A stretch of 64,000 nucleotides of DNA from Aromatoleum aromaticum EbN1 (GCF_000025965.1 NC_006824.1:159671-223670), one strand, 5' to 3'. Positions 31,720-42,833 are shown, counted from the first letter of the stretch. Notes: generated by a model not told the origin, from the sequence alone. Numbers and translations are program-made.

Positions 31720-34140
31720 TTAACCAACAACGGTTTCCTCGCAGCGCCCCTGGCTCTTGCGCTTGGCCGGCGTCAGGATCAGCGGCGCGAGCGGGGCGGC
31801 CTCGAGGCCGCGTTGATGAATTTCCTCGGTGACCGCTTGATACAGTGTGTCGCGCTGGCGCGGAATGCGGCCAACGGAGCGGATGAGCGCCTCCATCACC
31901 TTCGGCGGCATCTCCTGGCCATGCTGCGTGCCGGCCGCACGCGAGATGCTTTCGTTCATGAGGGTGCCGCCGAGGTCGTTCGCGCCCGCCCTGAGCGCCG
32001 CGCGGACGCCTTCGTGGCCCAGCTTGCACCACGATGTCTGGATGTTGGTCACGAGCGGATACAGGGACAGTCGCGCGACGGCATGCATGAGCAGGACCTC
32101 GCGGAAGGTGGGTCCGCGCCGGGTGCGTCCCTTCAGCGCGATCGGCGCCTCCATGTGCACGAACGGCAGCGGCACGAACTCGGTGAAGCCGCCGGTCTTT
32201 TCCTGCAGCGAGCGGATGTGCAAGAGGTGGCGTGCCCAATGGCGCGGCATGTCCACGTGGCCGAACATGATCGTCGCGGTGGTCTTGAGGCCGACAGAGT
32301 GCGCCGTGCGCATGATCTCCAGCCATTCGGTGGTAGTGAGCTTGTCGGGACAAAGGACAGCGCGGACCTCGTCATCGAGGACCTCGGCCGCAGTGCCGGG
32401 GAGGGTGCTGAGGCCCTCGGCGCGCAACCGCATCAGGTAGCCGGCGACGGTGAGGCCCAGCGTGGCAGCGCCTTGCGCGATCTCCAGCGGCGAGAAGGCG
32501 TGGATGTGCATGTCGGGCACAGCCTTCTTTACCGCACGGCACAACGCGAGATAGGTGTCCCCGGTGTAGTGTGGATGGATGCCGCCCTGCATGCACACTT
32601 CAGTCGCTCCGCGCGCCCACGCCTCCTGCGTCCGGCGCACGACCTCGGAGTGGTCGAGGTCGTAGGGCGCCCCGCGCAGCGCCTCGTCAGTATTGCCCTT
32701 AGAGAACGCGCAAAAGCCGCATTTGTATGAGCAGATGTTCGTGTAGTTGATGTTGCGATTGACCGCGTAGGTGACTATATCGCCGTTCACCCACTGGCGC
32801 AGTTCATCAGCGGCAGAGCAGACGCGCTGGAAATCGACGTCGCGAGCGTGGAACAGAGTGACGATCTCGTCCTCGTCCAGTCCCTGGCCGTCCATCGCTC
32901 GGCGGATGATCGACTCGATGCGCGCATCTGCGGGGAGATTCGCAGCCGGAGTCGGCGGAACCGCCGCCGTCGTCCCGGGCGCCCACGCATCATCGCGCGC
33001 ATAGCCGCAGGCATCGCTGAGTTGGAGTACGTGGTGCGCGACCGAGGCGTCCTGCCAGCGTGCCGTCTCGCGCACGTACTCGGGGTAGATCGGCAGCCGC
33101 CGGGCGAGGAGCTTGCCTTGGCTCGCGGTGGCTTGACGCAGACGCTCGATTCCGGGCCAGGGCGCCTCGGGGTTCACATGGTCGGGCGTCACCGGTGAGA
33201 CGCCACCCCAGTCGTTAATGCCGGCCGAAATCAGGGCGGGGAAGGTCGCGGGGCTGAGATTGGGCGGCGCTTGGATGTTCATCTCCGGCCCGAAGATGAT
33301 GCGGGCGGCCGCAATCGTCCATAAAAGGTCGTCGAGATCCGGCTCGCGGCTGTTCGCCATCAGCGTGCCCGACTTCGCGCGGAAATTCTGGATGATTATT
33401 TCCTGAATGTGCCCGTACTGCCGGTGCAGGACCTGCAGGGCGAGCAAGGAGTCGATGCGCTCCTCACGGGTTTCGCCGATTCCGATGAGGATTCCGCTGG
33501 TGAAGGGCACGGCCAACTCGCCGGCATGGCGGATAGTCTCCAGGCGCACGGCCGGGACTTTGTCGGGCGAACCATAGTGGGGCGCCCCGCGCTGGCACAG
33601 GCGGTCGGACAGGCTCTCCAGCATCAGGCCCTGCGATACCGACACCCGGCGCAGCGCGGCGATGCCGTTCCCGTCCATCACTCCCGCATTGACGTGGGGA
33701 AGCAGGCCGGTTTCGCGCAGAACCAAGTCACACATCTCGGCGAGATAGCCGAGAGTGGTCTCGTGTCCGAGACGGGCGAGCTCCTTGCGGGCGTGCGCAA
33801 AGCGCAGTTCCGGCTTGTCGCCAAGGGTGAACAGCGCCTCCGTACAGCCGGCCCGCTGACCGGTGCGCGCAATTTCTAAGACCTTTTCGGGCGAGAGATA
33901 GACTGCCTCCAGGCGGCTCGGCGGTCGCGAGAAGGTGCAGTAGTGGCAGACGTTCTGGCACAACTGCGTGAGCGGAATGAAGACCTTGGGTGACCAGGTC
34001 TGAATGCGGCCGTGGCCCTCGTCGCGCAGCGCAGCCGCCTGCGCCATCAGGGATTTGGGATCGGTCGCGAGGAGGGCGTCTCGTAATACGTCATTGGTTT
34101 GCCCATACGACCGCGATTCAAGGCTGTTGAAAGTGCTCAC
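31720..34140 (-). CDS. fbiC: FbiC: fused CofG-CofH Fo synthase
   Basis: 806 aa from the GTG at 34140, chosen for GGGAG 8 nt upstream; the frame extends to 34197. Two radical-SAM halves: the CofG-like half has Cys at about 61, 65 and 68 (CQNVCHYCTF), and the CofH-like half at about 470, 474 and 477 (CSYKCGFCAF). Together they make the deazaflavin Fo from tyrosine and a flavin precursor (5-amino-6-ribitylamino-uracil). Other landmarks are INDWGGVSPVTPDHVNPEAP and HASSPLEI-type HAFSPLEIAQGA. The fused form is usual in Actinobacteria and known in some Proteobacteria. First gene of the F420 operon. Confidence 0.95.
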   Translation of the reverse strand: MSTFNSLESRSYGQTNDVLRDALLATDPKSLMAQAAALRDEGHGRIQTWSPKVFIPLTQLCQNVCHYCTFSRPPSRLEAVYLSPEKVLEIARTGQRAGCTEALFTLGDKPELRFAHARKELARLGHETTLGYLAEMCDLVLRETGLLPHVNAGVMDGNGIAALRRVSVSQGLMLESLSDRLCQRGAPHYGSPDKVPAVRLETIRHAGELAVPFTSGILIGIGETREERIDSLLALQVLHRQYGHIQEIIIQNFRAKSGTLMANSREPDLDDLLWTIAAARIIFGPEMNIQAPPNLSPATFPALISAGINDWGGVSPVTPDHVNPEAPWPGIERLRQATASQGKLLARRLPIYPEYVRETARWQDASVAHHVLQLSDACGYARDDAWAPGTTAAVPPTPAANLPADARIESIIRRAMDGQGLDEDEIVTLFHARDVDFQRVCSAADELRQWVNGDIVTYAVNRNINYTNICSYKCGFCAFSKGNTDEALRGAPYDLDHSEVVRRTQEAWARGATEVCMQGGIHPHYTGDTYLALCRAVKKAVPDMHIHAFSPLEIAQGAATLGLTVAGYLMRLRAEGLSTLPGTAAEVLDDEVRAVLCPDKLTTTEWLEIMRTAHSVGLKTTATIMFGHVDMPRHWARHLLHIRSLQEKTGGFTEFVPLPFVHMEAPIALKGRTRRGPTFREVLLMHAVARLSLYPLVTNIQTSWCKLGHEGVRAALRAGANDLGGTLMNESISRAAGTQHGQEMPPKVMEALIRSVGRIPRQRDTLYQAVTEEIHQRGLEAAPLAPLILTPAKRKSQGRCEETVVG

Positions 34141-34181
34141 AGGAATGCTCCCAAAGTGCCTGCTCACATTACAAGTTGCTT

Positions 34182-34206
34182 TGTCGTCGCCCGCCACCGC
34201 CGGTAG
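34182..34206 (-). promoter_or_regulatory. GC-rich hairpin in the fbiC leader
   Basis: CGCCCGC and GCGGGCG near 34182-34206 flank a short loop in the roughly 180-nt stretch between the PPOX gene and the fbiC start. It has no U-run. It may be an attenuator or leader structure, or have no role. Confidence 0.3.
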
Positions 34207-34321
34207 CGGGCGATAGAATCAGGGGATCCCGAGCAACATCAAGTGCCGCAGACCGGACACGGTCGCAAGCTGCGTCGTGGCCACCCGGTCCGATTACAGA
34301 TCATGAGGTGCACAGCCCCGA

Positions 34322-34912
34322 TCAGATGAACTTCGCGGACATGTCGTACGCCTCGCGGAACCACACCCCCGGGGTATAGGCGTTGATCATCTTGCCGAAG
34401 TCCCAGTTCAGGGTCTTGTCGGGCACGATTCGGATCACTGCCCGCAGGGGGGTATGAATGGCGTCGAAGGCAACCTGACGCTGCTCTTCACCCTTCACCT
34501 CGGACCAGTACTTGTCGAGGATCGCCCAGTGGATCTCGCGCATGATGGGGTCGTCGGTGGACACCTCGGCGTGACCGATGACGAGGATCGCCTTTTGGTG
34601 ACGGAGGTTGGCACCGTCGTTGTGAATGCAGACTGAGACCTTCGGGTTGTTTTCGAGATCCATTACCTTGTGGCGATGTTTGCGGATGCTGCTAACCCAG
34701 ATCTCGCCGTTGCGCACGACATAGAACATCGGCGTGACGATCGGGAAGCCGTTCTTGTTGATGTGAGCCATTTCGCAATAGCAATTGTGCTCGAACAGTT
34801 TTTTGAACTCCTCCGGCTCCATCGGATAGTCCTTGCCGGCATTCACCGTTTCGAGCTTAACCGGATCAAAGACCGGAGTAGGGGCTTGTTGTTCCGTCGC
34901 GCTATCCGTCAT
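34322..34912 (-). CDS. PPOX-fold protein, probable F420-dependent reductase (FDOR)
   Basis: 196 aa; AAGGAGAAG precedes the ATG. Split-barrel flavin-reductase fold: FEHNCYCEMAHINKNGFPIV, TPMFYVVRNGEIWVSSIRKH, RHKVMDLENNPKVSVCIHND and AILVIGHAEVSTDD. Members of the FDOR/PPOX family bind FMN, PLP or F420; context beside a complete F420 operon argues for F420. It could reduce an unsaturated pathway intermediate. Upstream of fbiC on the same strand and possibly co-transcribed. No catalytic motif fixes the reaction. Confidence 0.75.
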   Translation of the reverse strand: MTDSATEQQAPTPVFDPVKLETVNAGKDYPMEPEEFKKLFEHNCYCEMAHINKNGFPIVTPMFYVVRNGEIWVSSIRKHRHKVMDLENNPKVSVCIHNDGANLRHQKAILVIGHAEVSTDDPIMREIHWAILDKYWSEVKGEEQRQVAFDAIHTPLRAVIRIVPDKTLNWDFGKMINAYTPGVWFREAYDMSAKFI

Positions 34913-35696
34913 CTATCTTCTCCTTTGGTGTTAAGAGCTTTGCGTTCGAGAGTGTGAAGGCCACGACCTTCGGTAATCAGGCTTCAGCTGGCCAGTGTCG
35001 TCCGGCCTGCGCGGGAACGGTGGGAGACTCCCAGAACTGCCCATCGCCGGCATTCGACATCGTGTGCAGCACCCTTGAAGCGATCCTAAATTATATTATG
35101 AGTGCGATCAATATATATTTTTGCCGGTGAAAAATGAACACGACCGCGGCCAGAAGGTCTCCCAGGGGGACGGCGCAGGGCACCGGGGCTCTACCTAAGC
35201 CGCGTGGACTGCAGTGGGCGAATCTAGCCGGAGGAGGCGGCCTTCCACCCTCATGGGTCCGCTAGAGGAACTGTGTGGGTGAGGGCCACGTTAAGTTATA
35301 TTCGGGTAGTGTGCAACATATTGTAAATGCATCGCTGGTCTCCGTTTTTGCGCTCAGTCTCGGAGTGCACACCCCTCTCATTAGAGGGCTGGGGGGCATT
35401 TCAATGCAAAAATTTGCTGCACGAGGTCGAGTTGCCGCCGAACCGTCATAATTGATCAGAACGTAAGGCGGTAGCCGGCCGTCCGCTGTCCGACGGCCAC
35501 TCGCGTCCGCGGGGGTGTGAGCGGGGACGAGTGAGTGCGGTGCCGTGCCTGACCGACACCCGCTTGCTAACCGAAAGGGGGACTTGGTCTGAGAAAATGT
35601 CTTGCTTTCGATCAGCGCAATGCGGAGAGCTAATCTCGTGCTGTATACTTTTATTGTCTATATAATATATAATCCAACGCGCTCAAGACAACGAAA
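34913..35696. promoter_or_regulatory. Divergent control region between the F420 operon and gntR
   Basis: 784 bp without a supported gene. GCGATCAATATATATT (about 35104-35119) and other AT-rich stretches (35290-35330, 35640-35672) stand out. TATAAT at 35661-35666 is a plausible -10 for gntR. A GCCGTC/GACGGC hairpin lies near 35479-35498. The region probably holds promoters for both directions and sites for the GntR protein. Confidence 0.5.
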
Positions 35697-36365
35697 ATGC
35701 GAAAGACAACAAAAGTAACCCATGCAGAAATGGTGCGGATGGCCATCGAGCAAGACATTTTCAGCGGGCGCTTGCCTCCCGGAAGTCCGATCGATGAAGA
35801 CGCACTGAGCGAACGCTTCTCGGTGTCGCGCACGCCGATCCGCGAGGCAATGCTTCAACTCATTGAGTCCGGTCTCGTCGAAAAAAGCGCCCGGCAGAGG
35901 GCGACGGTCGCAAGGCTCAATGTCCGACGCTTGCTTCAGTCTTTCGAAGCATTGTCCGAGGTGGAAGGAATGTGCGCGCGACTCGCTACGCGCCGCATGA
36001 CGCAGTCAGAGCGGGACGCGCTGGTGGAGAATTACGAGCTTGGAGCCAAGGCTCTCGCGGCGGCCGACAAGGAGGAGTTCTTTCGGCTCGGCCGTCGCTT
36101 CCACGCGATCGTGATCGGCGCGACGCACAACGATGTGCTGATCGAGCTGACGAACAAGTTGGTGCTCCCGCTGGTGCCGTATCGCCGTTTTCAACTCGGC
36201 CGCGGCGAACGGCAGGACCAGACTCAGGTGGAGCACGGCGCGATCGTTGCTGCGATTCAGAACGGCAACGCCGACGAGGCGTATGAATTGATGCGCCGCC
36301 ATAACACTGTCCAGGGCGACGCTTTGGCGGAGTACGTGTCTATGGACAGCGAGGTGGTTGCCTGA
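35697..36365 (+). CDS. GntR-family transcriptional regulator (FadR/FCD type)
   Basis: 222 aa. N-terminal winged HTH (about 10-75): MAIEQDIFSGRLPPGSPIDE, LSERFSVSRTPIREAMLQLI. The C-terminal FCD ligand domain includes LSEVEGMCARLATRRM, FRLGRRFHAIVIGATHN and the helix with VEHGAIVAAIQNGNADEAYE. The ATG has no strong ribosome site and sits about 30 bp after a TATAAT. FCD regulators usually repress catabolic genes and respond to acids or CoA esters. Divergent from the F420 operon, so a likely local repressor. Confidence 0.88.
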   Translation: MRKTTKVTHAEMVRMAIEQDIFSGRLPPGSPIDEDALSERFSVSRTPIREAMLQLIESGLVEKSARQRATVARLNVRRLLQSFEALSEVEGMCARLATRRMTQSERDALVENYELGAKALAAADKEEFFRLGRRFHAIVIGATHNDVLIELTNKLVLPLVPYRRFQLGRGERQDQTQVEHGAIVAAIQNGNADEAYELMRRHNTVQGDALAEYVSMDSEVVA

Positions 36366-36543
36366 TCCTGACCAGGCCTGCCACCTTGTCGCTCCACGTG
36401 TCGGCAAGCAACCGTCTCGGGCCAAGGGCCGGCGTGTGAAGAGACGCATGGGGGTGGCTTGGGATCCCGGTTCTTTGTGAAGGCACGGAAGGCGGAGCGG
36501 TTTGCGGACGGACAGAGGTTCGGACGCTCGCTGCGCAGGAATC

Positions 36544-36590
36544 CACAATGGCCGATGCAAGCGGTTCGGCCGCTCGCATCGGCCATTGTG
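36544..36590. terminator. Long hairpin downstream of gntR
   Basis: CACAATGGCCGATGC (36544-36558) pairs exactly with 36576-36590, and the stem extends inward with one mismatch. TGTTGTT follows on the plus strand. It lies between gntR and the former end of the minus-strand SDR gene, so it may serve both directions. Confidence 0.6.
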
Positions 36591-36599
36591 TGTTGTTAG

Positions 36600-38050
36600 T
36601 ACTACAGTTGCAGATCATTCTTGTCCGACGCCTGTCAAAGCGAGGTTGGCTGCAGTCGAGGGTGGCAGTGATGTTGAGGCAGGCGGTTGAGTTGGCGCCC
36701 CACCGGGCGTTCTCCGAAGTGGAGCGCTGGTCAGAGCAGTTCGAAGCGCTGGTGCAGGAGATCGGGTGGCGTTTTTCGCGCAAGGATGTTCGCCGACATG
36801 CCATGGATTATTTGCGTGGCCTGCTCGGACCGGCCGAGCGCAAGAACGGCTGGCAGTTAGCCGAAGCGGCCGGTGAGGCAAGCCCGGCGGCGATCCAGCA
36901 TTTGCTCGGGCGCGCGGTGTGGAATGCCGACGCGGTCCGCGACGATCTGCGCACCTATGTGACGAGGCATCTGAAAGATCCCGAAGCGGTATTGGTCGTC
37001 GATGAGACGGGCTTTCTCAAGAAGGGGCGCCACTCGGTCGGGGTGCAGCGCCAGTACAGCGGCACGGCCGGGCGCATCGAGAACTGCCAGATCGGCGTCT
37101 TTCTCGCCTATGCCGGCGAGCACGGGCGCGCCTTCATCGACCGCGAGTTGTACCTGCCGCGCGAATGGACGGACGATGCGGCGCGCTGCGAAGCGGCCGG
37201 TGTACCCAGGGACACCGGCTTTGCCACCAAACCGCAGCTGGCCCGGCGCCTGATCGAGGGCGCCATCGAGGCGAGCACCCCTTCGCCTGGGTAGCGGGTG
37301 ATGAGGTGTACGGCAATGACCGGCGCCTGCGGGTGTGGCTCGAGGAGCAGGATCGTTCCTATGTGCTGGCCATTGCCCGCACCCAGCATCTTTGGCGCGA
37401 GACTATGCGCCAGCAAAGAGCGCGGGCCATCGCGCAGGAGATTCCCGACTCAGGGTGGCAACGACTGTCGGCCGGCGATGGCGCCAAGGGGCCGCGTCTG
37501 TACGACTGGGCCTTTGTGCCGATGCTCAGTTGGATGACGTCCCAGCAGCGGGGCCTGCTGGTGCGCAGAAGCCTGGGTGAGGACCGGGAGCTGGCCTACT
37601 ATGCGGTCTATGCCCCCTTCGGCACCGCGCTGCCCGAGCTGGTGCGCGTGGCCGGACGGCGCTGGGCGATCGAGGAAGGGTTCGAAGCGAGCAAACAGCT
37701 CGTGGGCCTCGACCACTATGAGGTGCGCAGTTGGACCGGATAGTACCGGCACATCACACTGGCCCTACTCGCCCACGCCTATTTGGCTGTGCTGCGCCGG
37801 GCGGCGATCGACTTCGACCTCAAAAAAAGTCCCGCCCCTCCGCGCTCCTCGCTGCAGGCGTTCAAGGCCCGGCGGGGCTGCTACCCCTGACCGTGCCCGA
37901 GATCCGGCGCCTGCTGCTTGCCCTGGTCTGGCACCGCCCGCCTCAACCGGCCGCAGCCCTCGCCTGGTCCTACTGGCGACGACGACACCAAGCCTATGCC
38001 AAGGACTGTCATTACCGCCGTGTAATTCAAGAGCATCTGCAACTGTAGTA
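36600..38050 (+). mobile_element. IS701-family element, copy 2 (1,451 bp)
   Basis: Same ends and length as copy 1. The left flank TTAG (36596-36599) is matched on the right by TTAG at 38948-38951 once the IS5 copy is removed, a clean 4-bp duplication. It entered at the stop codon of the SDR pseudogene. The two IS701 copies differ by very few bases (A at 15049 against G at 37955). Confidence 0.88.
36671..38048 (+). pseudogene. IS701-family transposase, same lesions as copy 1
   Basis: The same frame 1 ([20 protein letters not shown]), the same C4 shift, the same TAG before YRHITLALL and the same A7 shift as copy 1. Shared lesions mean the element was copied after the mutations arose, or that the frames are joined by recoding. 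Confidence 0.8.
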
Positions 38051-38057
38051 TTAGAAC

Positions 38058-38531
38058 CTATTCCAGTAGGCCAGTGGCCCGCCAAGTGATGATGCCGCAG
38101 GCAAAGTGCAGCATGGCGAGGTAGGAGTCGGCTTTCTTCTCCCAACGTATCAACAGGCGACGATAGCGATTGAGCCAGCCGTGGGTCCGCTCGACGACCC
38201 ACCGCCGCGCTCGATAGCCGAGTTCCCGGATGTCACGCTGTTCCTCGCCGCGGGCGCGGATATGGGCAGTAAATCCGAGGCCGGCTACCAGCTCCCGCAC
38301 TTCGTCGTAGTCGTATCCCTTGTCCAGGCACAGGCCCTGCGGTCGTGTCATGCTCGGGGTTGGCCGTTTGACCATCAGCTTGCCCAGCGTCGCCTCGACC
38401 AGCTTCATGTCGTGGCGGTTCGCGCCATCGATTTCAATGGCCAGCGGAATGCCGCTCGCCTCGGTCAACAGACTGCGCTTGACGCCGCCTTTGCCGCGAT
38501 CCGTAGGGTTGGGGCCGGTTTTTTTCCCCAC
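38058..38531 (-). CDS. IS5-family transposase, ORF B
   Basis: 157 aa, opening GKKTGPNPTDRGKGGVKRSL after a GTG. It carries EIDGANRHDMKLVEATL, GYDYDEVRELVAGLGF and ERTHGWLNRYRRLLIRWEKK (Glu region). It is expressed by frameshift from ORF A at the A7 run near 38517-38523. This is the complete form of the gene split at 7122 and 13510. Confidence 0.87.
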   Translation of the reverse strand: MGKKTGPNPTDRGKGGVKRSLLTEASGIPLAIEIDGANRHDMKLVEATLGKLMVKRPTPSMTRPQGLCLDKGYDYDEVRELVAGLGFTAHIRARGEEQRDIRELGYRARRWVVERTHGWLNRYRRLLIRWEKKADSYLAMLHFACGIITWRATGLLE

Positions 38532-38886
38532 CCAACGGCGCTTTGGTCATCGCCCCATCCAACGACAGCCAACTCCAGTCAATGCCCTCGAGGCGATCGT
38601 ACTCGAGCAAACCCTCGTGCCAGAAGCGCCCAAAAACGCCCGCATCGCGCCATTCGGCAAACCGCCGGTACGCCGAACTGCTCGAGCAAATCCCGCTGCC
38701 GTTGAGCGCGTTCCACTGCATCCCGGTGCGCAGTACCAGCAGAATCGCATTCATCGCGATTCGGTCCGGCACCCGCGGCCGATGACAGCCCAGCGGGTGC
38801 GCTTTGCGCGCTGGCAACAACGGCTCCATCTTCGCCCACAACTCGTCCGGCAGCCGCCACCCGTCATCCTTGCAGACCAGTCCCAT
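38434..38886 (-). CDS. IS5-family transposase, ORF A
   Basis: 150 aa, MGLVCKDDGWRLPDELWAKM, same as the copy at 6767. The first catalytic Asp lies in SWLSLDGAMTKAPLGG. The GGGG-A7 slippage site lies within the overlap with ORF B. Confidence 0.87.
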   Translation of the reverse strand: MGLVCKDDGWRLPDELWAKMEPLLPARKAHPLGCHRPRVPDRIAMNAILLVLRTGMQWNALNGSGICSSSSAYRRFAEWRDAGVFGRFWHEGLLEYDRLEGIDWSWLSLDGAMTKAPLGGEKNRPQPYGSRQRRRQAQSVDRGERHSAGH

Positions 38887-38947
38887 CGCCGTGTCCTCTC
38901 AAATCAACCCCCCGGCGATTTGGCAGTCGACCTACCGGGATAGGTTC

Positions 38948-39213
38948 TTAGTGGGATCCCCAGCCGCCGTCGACGATGTGAGTGATACCGGTAATGAAGT
39001 CGGCCTCACTGGAGGAGAGGAAGAGCACCATGTTGGCGATCTCCTCGGGCTTGCCCAACCGTCTGGCCGGCGTTGCCGCGCTGAAGATCTCGGTCATCTG
39101 GGGGGTGGTGTCGCCGAGAATCGGGGTCTTGATGATGCCGGGGAGATCGTGTTGACCTCGATGTTGTGCTTGGCGTATTCCATCGCCGCGTAGCGGGTCA
39201 GGGAGACGACCCC
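38948..39213 (-). pseudogene. SDR pseudogene, C-terminal part
   Basis: Encodes VVSLTRYAAMEYAKHNIEVN and, after a one-base deletion near 39142 (TISP-GIIKTPIL), ILGDTTPQMTEIFSAATPA and GITHIVDGGWGSH with stop at 38948-38950. It is the paralogue of the intact SDR at 21616. Cut from its middle part by IS256. Confidence 0.85.
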
Positions 39214-40653
39214 GGAGATTTAGTCAAGACTGGTGTATGACCAGATCCTGATAGAAGGGCTTGATGAGGCGGCGTGCCTCTGCTGAGAATTGAGTTGTCG
39301 AGACCAAATTTTCAGCAACCACGGAGGCGCGCCTTGAAGAAGGATACGAGTGAGCAGTCGGTTGAGCAATCGGAAGTGGGGCTGTCCCTGGAGGAGCTGA
39401 TCCGGCGCGGCGCGCGGGATCTCATCGAGCGGGCGATCGAGGTGGAGGTGCAGCAGTTGTTGGCCGAGTACGAGAACGTGCGGATGCTGGGCGGGAGCCG
39501 AGCGGTGGTCAGAAATGGCTACCTGCCGGCACGCGAGGTGCTCACGGCGGTCGGCAACGTCGAGGTGCGGGTACCCAAGGTGCGTGACCGCTCGGGCGCT
39601 GGGGTGAAGTTCAATTCCGCCTTGGTGCCGCCGTATGTTCGCCGCTCGGCGCGGGTGTCGGCGGCGTTGCCGTGGCTGTACCTGAAGGGCATCTCGACGG
39701 GCGACATGCGCGAGGCGCTCACCGTGCTGCTCGGCGATGAGGCCAAGGGCCTGTCCCCCAACGTGGTGAGCCGCCTGAAGACCGAGTGGGCGAGCGACTA
39801 CGCCGGCTGGATGAAGCGGGATTTGTCCGGCAGCCGCTACGTCTATTGGTGGGCCGACGGCGTGCACACCAGCCTGCGCGGCGAGGACGATGCCCGCCAG
39901 TGTCTGCTGGTCGTCATCGGCGTGCGGCTCGACGGCACCAAGGAACTGGTCACGGTCGGCGACGGGCACCGCGAATCGAAGGCGTCCTGGCTCGAGTTGC
40001 TGCGCGACCTCAAGGCTCGTGGCCTCGAAGTCGGTCCGCGCCTGGCAGTAGGCGACGGGGCGCTGGGCTTCTGGGGCGCGCTCGACGAGCTCTACCCCGA
40101 AACCCGCCGGCAGCGCTGCTGGGTGCACAAGAGCGCCAACGTGCTCAACGCGCTCAACGCGCTGCCCAAGAGCCTGCAGGCCAAGGCGAAGGCGCAGCTC
40201 CACGAGATTTGGATGGCCCCGACGCGCGCGGCCGCCGTGAGCGCCTTCGAGCGCTTCGTCGAGTGCTACCAGGCGAAGTACCCGAAGGCGGCCGACAAGC
40301 TCGTCAGGGATCGCGACGCGCTGCTCGCCTTCTACGACTTCCCGGCCGAGCACTGGATTCACCTGCGCACGACCAACCCGATCGAGTCGACCTTCGCCAC
40401 CGTGCGTCACCGCACCACCCGCACGAAGAACTGCGTGTCGCGCTCGAGCTTCCTCGGTCTCGCCTTCAAGCTCGTGCAGGAAGCCGAGAAATCCTGGCGG
40501 CGGATTCGCGGCGTTGAGCGCATTGCCGAACTGATGGGCGGCGTCGTCTTCAAGGACGGCGAACCCGTGAAAGACGAAGAGCACGAACAGCAGCGGCTCG
40601 CCGCCTGATCAGCCATGCCGGATGGGTCCATACACCAGAATTGACTTTAGCTC
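39214..40653 (+). mobile_element. IS256-family element (1,440 bp) in the SDR pseudogene
   Basis: Flanked by an 8-bp duplication ACGACCCC (39206-39213 and 40654-40661). The inverted ends share CTGGTGTATG and AGTCAA. One intact transposase gene. Confidence 0.92.
39334..40608 (+). CDS. IS256-family mutator-type transposase
   Basis: 424 aa from a TTG with GGAGG 6 nt upstream; a GTG at 39274 would add 20 residues. Mutator-family landmarks: GARDLIERAIEVEVQQLLAE, VPKVRDRSGAGVKFNSALVP, YVYWWADGVHTSLRGED (first Asp), RLAVGDGALGFWGALDEL (second Asp), RCWVHKSANVLNALP-type segment and TTNPIESTFATVRHRT (Glu). Intact. Confidence 0.9.
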   Translation: MKKDTSEQSVEQSEVGLSLEELIRRGARDLIERAIEVEVQQLLAEYENVRMLGGSRAVVRNGYLPAREVLTAVGNVEVRVPKVRDRSGAGVKFNSALVPPYVRRSARVSAALPWLYLKGISTGDMREALTVLLGDEAKGLSPNVVSRLKTEWASDYAGWMKRDLSGSRYVYWWADGVHTSLRGEDDARQCLLVVIGVRLDGTKELVTVGDGHRESKASWLELLRDLKARGLEVGPRLAVGDGALGFWGALDELYPETRRQRCWVHKSANVLNALNALPKSLQAKAKAQLHEIWMAPTRAAAVSAFERFVECYQAKYPKAADKLVRDRDALLAFYDFPAEHWIHLRTTNPIESTFATVRHRTTRTKNCVSRSSFLGLAFKLVQEAEKSWRRIRGVERIAELMGGVVFKDGEPVKDEEHEQQRLAA

Positions 40654-40661
40654 ACGACCCC

Positions 40662-40738
40662 GCCCTTGGATGCGGAATAGGCGCAGAGGTTGGTCAGACC
40701 GATGTGAGCGGCGAGCGAGGCGATATTTACGATCTTGC
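40662..40738 (-). pseudogene. SDR pseudogene, middle part
   Basis: Encodes KIVNIASLAAHIGLTNLCAY-SASKGG, holding the catalytic Ser region and Tyr-x3-Lys. It is bounded by the IS256 duplication on one side and the IS21 duplication CTTGC (40734-40738) on the other. Confidence 0.85.
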
Positions 40739-40883
40739 TGTCAATGCCGATTTAAAACTGACACGCTTTCCCGGCGGTTGCCGATTTAAAACTGATACAC
40801 CTCTATCTCATTGACATGTGCGACGGAGCGCCCCGAAGGGAGGGCCGAAGGCCCGACCGCAGGGGCGCTCCGTCGCGCGGCCC

Positions 40884-42793
<1,910 letters not shown>

Positions 42794-42833
42794 TCAATCG
42801 GCAGCCCGTATCAACTTACATCCGGCAGTGACA

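Larger units (their letters stand above)
38054..38947 (-). mobile_element. IS5-family (IS427-type) element, copy 2, intact (894 bp)
   Basis: Ends GAACCTATTCCAGTAGG and CCTACCGGGATAGGTTC, flanked by TTA (38051-38053 and 38948-38950). It sits exactly at the right-hand target duplication of IS701 copy 2. Confidence 0.92.

Noticed and set aside
39220..40584. 454-codon open frame on the minus strand
   Set aside because: Antisense shadow of the IS256 transposase.
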